This document shows positions 1 to 7,669 of a stretch of DNA of 64,000 nt, in pieces; positions within the stretch are counted from its first letter, which is position 1; the number at the start of each line of letters is the position of its first letter. The position numbers and the translations under genes are program-made. This stretch comes from JAHRAW01 sp965226545 (lineage in GTDB: Bacteria; Pseudomonadota; Gammaproteobacteria; Arenicellales; Poriferihabitantaceae). Location: NCBI GenBank assembly GCA_965226545.1, contig OZ245364.1:1612001-1676000 (forward strand), read 5' to 3'. Under the pieces are notes generated by a model. That model ran no database searches, was not told the origin of the DNA, and saw nothing but the letters and a program-made list of their open reading frames with translations.

Positions 1-2
1 GC

Positions 3-248
3 GAAGAGATTCGCGAGGTCGAGACCGGCAAATGCGAATTGCAAAACAGCCTGCTCACCGCCGCCCCGCACAGTTACCACCTGCTGGTCGGCGATGAATG
101 GAACAAACCCTATTCCCGCCGCCGCGCGTTCTTCCCCACTGCTGAAGTTGAAGCCAATAAATATTGGCCGCCGGTCGGCCGGGTCGATAATGTTTATGGT
201 GATAAGAATTTGATGTGTAGTTGTCCGCCGTTGGATGAGTATGAGTGA
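3..248 (+). CDS. gcvP: Glycine dehydrogenase (P-protein), C-terminal end
   Basis: This is the last 81 codons of a gene that begins before the window. The P-protein of the glycine cleavage system decarboxylates glycine with pyridoxal phosphate and passes the aminomethyl group to lipoylated H-protein. The visible tail matches the conserved C-terminus of this family: PYSRRRAFFP, then KYWPPVGRVDNVYGDKNLMC, then CSCPP just before the stop. Only the tail is present, so the PLP lysine and active site cannot be checked. It converges on the lipoprotein gene that ends at 466. The 217-bp gap between them shows no clear terminator. Confidence 0.87.
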   Translation, partial: EEIREVETGKCELQNSLLTAAPHSYHLLVGDEWNKPYSRRRAFFPTAEVEANKYWPPVGRVDNVYGDKNLMCSCPPLDEYE

Positions 249-465
249 GGGGTTGATTCGCTTTAACAAATTTTGTGTTGTGCTTGGCGGCTATCCGGGG
301 GTTGTTGGGTTGATTTTGGCGGTTTTGTTTTGGCGTAGTCCGCGCCGTTGTTAATTCCGCCGGCGATTGTTTACTGTTGCGCGTTTACGATTTTGATTGA
401 TTACGCGGCACTTGGCGTAGGCGTTTGTGCAGTGGGAAATCATGTTGCGGACATTGACCTTTTGG

Positions 466-3189
466 TTATGGCGAACTCGCTGTAACCTCCACTTGCACAC
501 CCGCCGAACAATCATTGCTTGCGTCGCTGTCGCCGGTTACATCTGCGCAAGCACCATAGTAGTAAGTGCCGGCGTGGCGGTCGCGCGTGCGGAGTATGTC
601 GAGTATGGTTTCAGTCGCCCCCGCCGCCAATTCACCTACGCTTTCCGAAGTAAGTCGGCGGTCGGAAGTAGTGATGGTTGAATCGGACGAACGGTAATAG
701 TCCAGTCCGAGGGCGGTGGCGGGGGAGGAATGCATTGCCGATGCATCATTGCGAACCGTTGCGGTGAACGTAATATCATCACCAACAACCACGGAGGTAT
801 CACTGGCGCTGAAAGCGGTTACGCTTAAATCAAAATATCGCTCCACAACCACCACTTGCACACCCGCCGAACAATCATTGCTGGTGTCGCTGTCGCCAGT
901 GGCAACAGCGCAAGCACCATAATAAAAAGTGCCGACGGTGCGCAGGTTAACAAAGGCGGTTTCGGATTCAGTCGCCGTCGCCGCCAATGCGCTTATCGAA
1001 TCCGCACCAACTACGGTGTCGCCGGAAGTGATGGTTGCATCGGGCGAACGGTAGTAACGCAACACGGCGCGGGGGTGCGAAGACGCGGTTGCTGATGCAT
1101 CATTGGTAACCGTTGTGGAAAATGTAATCGCATCACCCGCAACTACGGTTAAAGGGGCGGCGCTAAAAGCAGTCACGCTTAAATCAAACCCTAAATCCGC
1201 AACATCCACCTGCACCCCCGCCGAGCAATTATTGCTTTTGTCGATTTCTGCGTCATACAAGAAGAAAAGCCAGTGGTCGTGTGAGAGTTCACCTACGCAA
1301 GCACCATAGTAATAAGTGCCGACGTCTTTTGTCCAAGAAACGCCGCCGGCGGTTATGGTTTTAGTCGCCCCCGGCGCCACACTCTCACGGAAGTGCGAGA
1401 CGTCCAAGATGGGGTCGACGTGAATAGTGATGGTTGCATCGGACGAGCGGTAGTACCTCAAATCGAAATTGGGCGAGGAATGAATTGCCGACGAGGCATT
1501 GCCAACCGTTACGGTGAGAATCAACGCTTCGCCCGCATCTACGGATGCATCGCTGACGCTGGCGGTCACGCTTAAATCATAATGTGGCGTCACAACCACC
1601 CGCACACCCGCCGAACAATCATTGCTTGTGTCGCTGTCGCCGGTGGCAACGATGCAAGCACCATAGTAATAAGATTTGTAGCCGTTAGCGCCGAGGACGG
1701 TGGGAAGACTGTCGGTGGCAGTTTCGACTTTAGTCGCCGCCGGTGCCAATGCGCTTATCGAATCCGCCGTGCCAACTTCGGTGTCGCTGGTAGTGATTGT
1801 CCCATCGGACGAAAGATAGTATTTCAATGTGGCGGTCGAAGAGGAATGCATTGCCGATGAAGCATTGCCAATCGTTGCGGTGAGCGTAATTGGAGTACTC
1901 GCAGCTCCAATAGAATCACGAGAATTACTAGATTCAACCCCAGTGTCAAAGCTAAAAGCGGTCACGCTTAAATCAAAATCTTGCGCCGCAACATCCACCT
2001 GCACACCCGTCGAACAATCATTGCTCGTATCGCTGTCGCCGGTGGAAACAACGCAAGCACCATAATAAAAAGTGCCGGCGGTGCTCGGGTTAACAATGGC
2101 GATTTTGGATTCAGTCGCCGCCGCCGCCAATGCACTTATCGAAGCCGCCGTGCCAACTTCGGTGTCGGCTGTCGAATCAATCGTTGCATCGGTCGAACGG
2201 TAATACTTCAATGCGGCAACAGACGAAGACACGGTTGCCGATGCATCATTGGTAACCGTTGCGGAAAATGTAATCGCTTCGCCCGCAACTATCGACGAAG
2301 GGGAGACGCTAAAAGCAGTCACGCTTAAATCAAAATCTTGCGCTGCAACCACCACCTGCACACCCGTCGAACAATCATTGCTCGTGTCTCTGTCGTCGGT
2401 GGCAACAACGCAAGCGCCATAATAAAAAGTGCCGGCGGTGCGCGGGTTAACAATGGCGGTTTTGGATTCAGTCGCCGCCGCCGCCAATGCACCAATCGAA
2501 TCCGCCGTGCCAACTTCGGTGTCGGTTGTCGAATCAATCGTTGCATCGGTCGAACGATAGTATTTCAACTCGGCAACAGACGAAGGCACAGTTGCCGATG
2601 AATCATTTGTAACCGTTGCGGAAAATGTAATCGCTTCGCCCGCAACTATCGACGAAGGGGAGACGCTAAAAGCCGTCACGCTTAAATCAAAATCTCGTGC
2701 CGCAACCACCACCCGCATACCCGCCGAACAATCATTGCTTGTGTCTCTGTCGTCGGTGGCAACAACGCAAGCACCATAATAAAAAGTGCCGGCAGTGCTC
2801 GGGTTAACAATGGCGGTTTTGGATTCAGTCGCCGCCGCCGCCAATGCACCAATCGAATCCGCCGTGCCAACTTCGGTGTCGGCTGTCGAATCAATCGTTG
2901 TATCGGTCGAACGGTAATACTTTAATGCGGCGACGGACGAAGACACATTTGCCGATGAATCATTGGTAACCGTTGCGGCAAATGTAATCGCATCGCCCGC
3001 AACAATGGATGAAGAACTGACGCTGAAAGTGGTTACGCTTAAATCAAATGTCGTGGGGACGATGCCGGCGTTGTCGCCGCCACCGCCACTACTGCTACTG
3101 CCGCCGCCGCTACAAGCAACGACGCTAAGCGCAAATACCAATGCGGCGAGTAAGAGTTTGGCGAATTGCATAACACTTGATGCTTTCAC
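466..3189 (-). CDS. Lipoprotein with seven CARDB-like repeats
   Basis: The 907-residue protein has a lipoprotein signal peptide (charged start, hydrophobic core, lipobox LSVVAC with Cys26) followed by a Gly/Ser-rich linker. It is therefore predicted to be membrane-anchored, probably at the outer membrane. The rest is seven copies of a roughly 110-120 residue beta-sandwich-like unit. Each begins near [FY]DLSVTAFS, has a central YYRSxDxTI and ends with YYGAC...SNDCSAGVxV. This pattern resembles CARDB / APHP domains (cell-adhesion-related domain in bacteria). Each unit carries two cysteines that could form a disulfide in the periplasm or outside. The start is GTG at 3189, with GGGTGA just upstream; an ATG at 3171 would shorten the signal peptide. 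Function is unknown; a surface or structural adhesion role is inferred from the domain type. Confidence 0.75.
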   Translation of the reverse strand: MKASSVMQFAKLLLAALVFALSVVACSGGGSSSSGGGGDNAGIVPTTFDLSVTTFSVSSSSIVAGDAITFAATVTNDSSANVSSSVAALKYYRSTDTTIDSTADTEVGTADSIGALAAAATESKTAIVNPSTAGTFYYGACVVATDDRDTSNDCSAGMRVVVAARDFDLSVTAFSVSPSSIVAGEAITFSATVTNDSSATVPSSVAELKYYRSTDATIDSTTDTEVGTADSIGALAAAATESKTAIVNPRTAGTFYYGACVVATDDRDTSNDCSTGVQVVVAAQDFDLSVTAFSVSPSSIVAGEAITFSATVTNDASATVSSSVAALKYYRSTDATIDSTADTEVGTAASISALAAAATESKIAIVNPSTAGTFYYGACVVSTGDSDTSNDCSTGVQVDVAAQDFDLSVTAFSFDTGVESSNSRDSIGAASTPITLTATIGNASSAMHSSSTATLKYYLSSDGTITTSDTEVGTADSISALAPAATKVETATDSLPTVLGANGYKSYYYGACIVATGDSDTSNDCSAGVRVVVTPHYDLSVTASVSDASVDAGEALILTVTVGNASSAIHSSPNFDLRYYRSSDATITIHVDPILDVSHFRESVAPGATKTITAGGVSWTKDVGTYYYGACVGELSHDHWLFFLYDAEIDKSNNCSAGVQVDVADLGFDLSVTAFSAAPLTVVAGDAITFSTTVTNDASATASSHPRAVLRYYRSPDATITSGDTVVGADSISALAATATESETAFVNLRTVGTFYYGACAVATGDSDTSNDCSAGVQVVVVERYFDLSVTAFSASDTSVVVGDDITFTATVRNDASAMHSSPATALGLDYYRSSDSTITTSDRRLTSESVGELAAGATETILDILRTRDRHAGTYYYGACADVTGDSDASNDCSAGVQVEVTASSP
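1965..3050 (-). repeat. Tandem 357-bp repeats inside the CARDB lipoprotein gene
   Basis: The first three protein repeats are nearly identical at DNA level with a period of 357 bp (119 codons). For example, the segment TAATCGCTTCGCCCGCAAC occurs at 2271 and again at 2628. The later repeats, nearer the C-terminus, have diverged. This suggests recent duplication at the 5' end of the gene and possible variation in copy number. Confidence 0.8.
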
Positions 3190-4086
3190 TTGTCACCCAT
3201 TCATTAAAAATTAATAAAATCCGACAGCGGTGCCGGGCCTTGCATAAATCAACAGGTGGTTGAAATCCCCGCTATTCCAGACGCAAAATCGCCCGGCGAA
3301 GCCGGGGGATAAAGCGCAGTATTGTATTCACGAGAGGCCCGACGGACGGACACCTATTGATTCATGCGCGGCGGATACTATTTACTTGCGGCAAAAAAGT
3401 CAACAACCAACACCGCCGCCATTGCCACCCAAACCCCCAACTTCCCGCGTACCAACAACACCACCCACTCGTCAACCAACAAAACCCCCGCCGCAAATCC
3501 CCACAGACAGCGTTACAAAAACCCTGGCAAGCGTTCGAAGCACGACAAGTAACGCTAATCGCCCGACAGATAACACTAAAGGGCGGTTACCCCCCGTCAG
3601 CGTAGGGGGTGCAGGCACGGCAAATGGGGCTTTTAGCGTTAGTCACGGCTCGATTAGCGTTACCTACGGCTCGATTAGCGTCCACTGGGGCGTTTCTAAC
3701 GCTGCCTGCGGCGACTTAATCGCGGATTTATGCGGTTTTGGCGGGCGTTTTGTGTTTATGATGCCCGCGCGGCATTGGTTACACTTCCTATTTCACCATC
3801 CTTTTTAACACCACCTCAACGGGGGCATTATGGCAGCAATGAAGCCGGGGCGAAATCAACGCCAACCTTGTTCATCGTCATCTAACGCAAGCCAAGCGTG
3901 CCTCAACAAACACGCATAAAAACCCCGCCCAATGCATCGGGCGGGGTTTTTCATCGAAGTCGCCGCCGTCCAACACCGACAATCGCGTCAAAAAAGCGCC
4001 GCGATTGTGCGTTATGCCACATTTTTTATGCGCACGGACGGCGATGATGCGCGCACTTACACGAAGCGGTTTTTACCCCCGAATTC
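3190..4086. other. 897-bp region without a convincing gene
   Basis: A 182-codon open frame (3260-3808, plus) exists, but its product is proline/threonine-rich low complexity with no recognisable domain, so I do not call it. What can be seen is an inverted pair, TAACGCTAATCG near 3550 and CGATTAGCGTTA near 3652. A second direct copy of CTCGATTAGCGT lies near 3671. A C6/G5 inverted repeat lies near 3590-3610, and a strong hairpin terminator lies at 3923-3951. The pattern could be a decayed small mobile or palindromic element. Confidence 0.4.
3923..3951 (+). terminator. Intrinsic terminator
   Basis: Perfect 8-bp GC stem (CCCCGCCC / GGGCGGGG) with an 8-nt loop and a T5 tail. A5 precedes the stem, so it could also work on the minus strand. 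No obvious gene ends just upstream. The hairpin and the downstream ATCGAAGTCGCCG are repeated at 4598-4640. Confidence 0.75.
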
Positions 4087-4131
4087 GTGTTAAACTCACT
4101 TTTTACTTTCCGCCCCATAGGTGCTTACCAA

Positions 4132-4572
4132 ATGGCAAAACTTTACGACAAAGACGACCCTAATCAGGTCAAAGAAGATCAGTCCCCTTATGGTGACGAA
4201 GTCGAATCCAGCGATGACTCATCGTCGGCGGCGATACACGGTCGCGTAGTACGCTTGGAAACCAACGCCAAACACGTTGCCACCAAAGAAGGTATGGCGC
4301 GTGTGGAAGGCAAAGTCGACGAAGCCAAAGCCGAACTGAAGGGCGAAATCAAAAGCGGCAACGCTAAACTGGATGGCAAAATCGACACCGTCAAAGCCGA
4401 AACCAAAGCCGGCATTGCCGAACTGAAAGGCGAAATCAAAGAACTCAAATCCGAAAACGCATGGCTTAAAAACATGCTGTACACAATCATCGGACTTCTC
4501 GTTGCCGTGCTTGTCAAAGACAACCAAACCGTCGCGGACATCATCAACTCCATCGCCAATTTTTTCCGATAA
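4132..4572 (+). CDS. Small coiled-coil protein with C-terminal membrane segment
   Basis: A 146-residue protein if translated from ATG 4132 (MAKLYDKDD...). An in-frame ATG at 4087 would add 15 residues. Residues about 1-40 are acidic and Ser-rich. Residues about 45-110 form an alternating Lys/Glu heptad-like helix (GEIKSGNAKLDGKID and similar), typical of a coiled coil. A single hydrophobic segment (MLYTIIGLLVAVLV) follows, then a short tail. It would be a tail-anchored inner-membrane coiled-coil protein. I do not recognise a specific family; general shape similarity to phage/haemolysin-type XhlA or DUF1640-like proteins is all that can be said. The gene is isolated and followed directly by two hairpin terminators. 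Confidence 0.7.
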   Translation: MAKLYDKDDPNQVKEDQSPYGDEVESSDDSSSAAIHGRVVRLETNAKHVATKEGMARVEGKVDEAKAELKGEIKSGNAKLDGKIDTVKAETKAGIAELKGEIKELKSENAWLKNMLYTIIGLLVAVLVKDNQTVADIINSIANFFR

Positions 4573-4597
4573 GCCGGCAACCCCCCGCCAAAAAAAA

Positions 4598-4625
4598 CCG
4601 CCCAATGCACCGGGCGGGTTTTTTT
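4598..4625 (+). terminator. Intrinsic terminator of the coiled-coil gene
   Basis: Stem CCGCCC / GGGCGG with loop AATGCACC, followed by T7. It begins 25 bp after the stop codon at 4572. The hairpin and its right flank are a near copy of the terminator at 3923. Confidence 0.85.
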
Positions 4626-4648
4626 ATCGAAGTCGCCGTCAACACCTC

Positions 4649-4685
4649 GCCCGCCGTTGTCTTAAACGACACGGCGGGCTTTTTT
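4649..4685 (+). terminator. Second intrinsic terminator
   Basis: Long stem GCCCGCCG / CGGCGGGC extended by TGTC / GACA past a one-base bulge, followed by T6. The same hairpin, in the opposite orientation, terminates the second autotransporter gene at 36674-36711. Confidence 0.8.
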
Positions 4686-4848
4686 ACAACCAACATTGTT
4701 AAGCAATACGCGCAAATAATCCGGCGATGATGACATTGCGAAACCAAATCGCCAACAGCGACTCCATTAGCGTTACCGACGCCGCCATTTTGACTTCGAC
4801 ATCGCCATCAACATCAACAAAACGGTTAACCATAAAGTTACCACCGCA

Positions 4849-7590
4849 TCACCCGCCCGCCTTATCCAACGCCTTCACACACCGCCCCAACCGCTTTGCC
4901 ACGCCGCCCTGCACCGCCGGCTCAATCGCGCCGACGATTGCAATCGCGCCAATTAATTCATCGGCATTTTTGTCGCCGGCAGCGGCTTTGCCGAGCGCCG
5001 CGGATAAACGCGCCACCTGCAACGCCATCCGCTGCGGCGCAAATTCCGCCGGCGAATCGACTTCGCATAAAATCTCCAACCGCAACAATTCCTCATACAC
5101 CCGCGCCAAGTTGCCCGCCAACGAATCCCGCAACTGCGCAACCGCGGCGGCGCGTTCATCATCCGTAACTTTTTCGATGCTCGCCGCAACCCCGCCTTTG
5201 CCACGCGCAACTTTTTTGGCGACGGCAACTTTGCTTTTACCTGACGCGGCACTTTTGTCGGCGGCGGCAATGTCACTTTTATCAGCCGCATCACTTTTGT
5301 CGTCCGCGACAACGTCACCTTTATCCGCCGCGACAATTTTGTCGTCGCCGGCAACATCGCCTTTACCCGCCGTGTCACCTTTGTCGTCGACGGCAACATC
5401 GCCTTTACCCGCCGCGGCACCTTTGCCATCGACGGCAACATCACCTTTATCAGTCGCGGCACCTTTGCCATCGACGGCAACATCACCTTTACCCGCCGTG
5501 TCACCTTTGTCGTCGCCGGCAACATCACCTTTACCCGCCGTGTCACCTTTGTCGTCGCCGGCAACATCACCTTTACCCGCCGTGTCACCTTTGTCGTCGC
5601 CGGCAACATCACCTTTACCCGCCGCGTCACTTTTATCGTCGGCGACAACGTCACCTTTATCAGTCGCGTCACCTTTGCCATCGACGACAACGTCACCTTT
5701 GTTAGTCGAGTCACCTTTGCCATCGACAACAACATCCCCTTTACCCGCCACGACACTTTTGTCGTCCGCGCCAACCTCCCCCACCACAACCCCCACCGCC
5801 CGCAAGGCAAGTTCGCGGCGTTGATGCATCGCTTGCGCCAATTCCGGCGGCAACGTTGCCTTCGCCTTCGCCCATTGCGTCAGCGTTTTTTTCACCAAGG
5901 CATCCGCGCCTTTGGCGTTTTCCAATGCGGCGGATTCCAATTGTGCGCAGAGGGTCGATTGGGCGAGCAGCGTCGCGCGCAGTTTGGTTGCATTGGCGGC
6001 TTGGTCGGCAGCCAAGGTTTGTTTGGCAAGGGCGACCGCTTTTTTGTAGCGGTCGTTTACTTTTTCGCGCGCCGCTTTGGGCGGTTCGCCGAGGGCTTGC
6101 CATTTGGTTTGCCATTGCGCAAGTTGCGCGGATAAATCCGGGCGTTCGGATGCGCCGCAGGCTTTTTCAATCTCCGCGCACAACGCTTCGCGCGCCGTTA
6201 AGTTTTCGTTCAAGCCTTTCTTAAATTCCTTGTTGGCTTTGTTGCGCAACGCATACACCTCATCGCATACCGCGCTGAAACGTTTCCACAATTTTTGTTC
6301 GACATTGCGCGCGCCGGTGACGCTTGGCTTCCATTGCCTTTGCAATGCCTGCACTTTGGCAAACGCCGCGCGCGCATCATCGGATTGACCGAGCGCAACA
6401 ACTTGTTCAATCAACCCTTCGCGCATTTTTAAATTGCGCCGTCGTTCGCGCGCCATTGGCTCGGTGAATTTTTCGGCAACCGCATCGAATCGCGCCTGCA
6501 ACGTTTTGCGGGTTTTGGCGTCGGTCGCGCCGCAGTTGCGCCACTGCTTGAGATAACTATGGAAAGTTTTTTGCACCGCCTTCCAATCGGCGGCGCGCCA
6601 ATCGATTTGTTCATGCGCCTTTTCCAACGCCACGCAAACTTGTTCGCGCGCGACCGCATTAGCGCGCCGATGTTTTTTCTCATCGGCAAAATGTTTGCGG
6701 CATGGTTTATACGCTTCGTTGCATGCTTGATTAAATTCATCAAACAATTTTTTGCCGGCAGATTGACCTTTTTTGTCCCACTCGCGCCAAGTGTCGCGCG
6801 CTTGTTTAATGCGCTGAACAATTTGCGCCGGCTTGATGTCGGATTTGTTACCGGACTTATTGTCTGACTTGCTGCCGGACTTGCTGTCTGACTTGCCATC
6901 GGACTTGCCGTCGGATTTACCGTCGGACTTGTTGTCGGACTTGCCATCGGACTTATTAGGCTTCACCAACGCGCGAATCTCATCGATTAATTTTTTGCGC
7001 GCACTTATATCGCTCCGTTTTTGCCGCGCACTAATCGCGCGCAATTTTGGCTGCAACGATTCGAGTGCATCGACAATTTTGCTGCGGCGCGGCGAAGACA
7101 AACCGGGCATTTGATTAAGCGCCTTAACGACAATTTTTTCCAATTCACGCGCACGCGCAACATCGCCGTCGGGCGCAACGAATTTTTTTAATTCGGCGAG
7201 CGCATCCACGGCTTTTTGATGTTGAGATTCGCGCTTATCGACTTGCGCATGAATGCGTTCGCGCAATTGCGCAAACAACTTGCCGAGCGATTCATTATCG
7301 CCGTGTTCATCCTGAAATTGTTGCCACCTTTTGCGCAATTGTTTAGCGCGGCTTTCATCGATGCCGCCCTTGCCATCGAGCAACCCGCGCACATCGACGC
7401 GCAACGATTCGCCGGCGACGCGCGCGGCGTTATTGTCTTCGACCGATTCGACTTTGTCCGCGTCGCTTGCGTCATTGACATCATTAACATCGACATCATC
7501 GACATCATTGACATCGTTGACGGCGTTGGTGTCGCCGACGTCGTCGCGAATCGCGTGCGGAGGGTCAGCGGGGTTGGCGGATGAATGCAT
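4849..7590 (-). CDS. DUF349-domain protein with Lys/Asp repeat expansions
   Basis: A 913-residue cytoplasmic protein. Residues about 260-610 hold several DUF349-type helical units with the family's spaced tryptophans and charged helices (for example ARDTWREWDKKG and LYRLF-like cores such as LWKRFSAVCDEVYALRNK). The C-terminus (about 800-905) matches the conserved DUF349 tail, including LEILCEVDSPAEF...RMALQVARLSAAL. DUF349 proteins are widespread in proteobacteria and their function is poorly defined. Two low-complexity stretches break the fold. One is (S/D/N)GKSD-type at residues about 210-253. The other, a GDVAVDDKGDTAGK-type 14-mer array, is at about 600-785. The gene is divergent from mltD across 79 bp, and its start ATG at 7590 is unambiguous. 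Confidence 0.85.
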   Translation of the reverse strand: MHSSANPADPPHAIRDDVGDTNAVNDVNDVDDVDVNDVNDASDADKVESVEDNNAARVAGESLRVDVRGLLDGKGGIDESRAKQLRKRWQQFQDEHGDNESLGKLFAQLRERIHAQVDKRESQHQKAVDALAELKKFVAPDGDVARARELEKIVVKALNQMPGLSSPRRSKIVDALESLQPKLRAISARQKRSDISARKKLIDEIRALVKPNKSDGKSDNKSDGKSDGKSDGKSDSKSGSKSDNKSGNKSDIKPAQIVQRIKQARDTWREWDKKGQSAGKKLFDEFNQACNEAYKPCRKHFADEKKHRRANAVAREQVCVALEKAHEQIDWRAADWKAVQKTFHSYLKQWRNCGATDAKTRKTLQARFDAVAEKFTEPMARERRRNLKMREGLIEQVVALGQSDDARAAFAKVQALQRQWKPSVTGARNVEQKLWKRFSAVCDEVYALRNKANKEFKKGLNENLTAREALCAEIEKACGASERPDLSAQLAQWQTKWQALGEPPKAAREKVNDRYKKAVALAKQTLAADQAANATKLRATLLAQSTLCAQLESAALENAKGADALVKKTLTQWAKAKATLPPELAQAMHQRRELALRAVGVVVGEVGADDKSVVAGKGDVVVDGKGDSTNKGDVVVDGKGDATDKGDVVADDKSDAAGKGDVAGDDKGDTAGKGDVAGDDKGDTAGKGDVAGDDKGDTAGKGDVAVDGKGAATDKGDVAVDGKGAAAGKGDVAVDDKGDTAGKGDVAGDDKIVAADKGDVVADDKSDAADKSDIAAADKSAASGKSKVAVAKKVARGKGGVAASIEKVTDDERAAAVAQLRDSLAGNLARVYEELLRLEILCEVDSPAEFAPQRMALQVARLSAALGKAAAGDKNADELIGAIAIVGAIEPAVQGGVAKRLGRCVKALDKAGG
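5215..5790 (-). repeat. In-frame 42-bp / 21-bp tandem repeats in the DUF349 gene
   Basis: The segment encodes roughly 190 residues of GKGDV/DDKGDTA repeats. Around 5500-5630 the unit is a 42-bp (14-codon) block repeated almost exactly three times; elsewhere it has degenerated into 21-bp half units. All unit lengths are multiples of three, so the reading frame is kept. Confidence 0.85.
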
Positions 7591-7669
7591 AAGTGGCGAG
7601 GGCGTTTGCGCTACAATCTGTTGCAGGCGGCTATTATATGATTTTCATCGAGCGGCGGTAAAGGCGGAC

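Noticed and set aside
3260..3808. 182-codon plus-strand open frame
   Set aside because: Pro/Thr-rich then irregular composition, no domain, no ribosome-binding site; it includes the inverted-repeat DNA. Likely chance.
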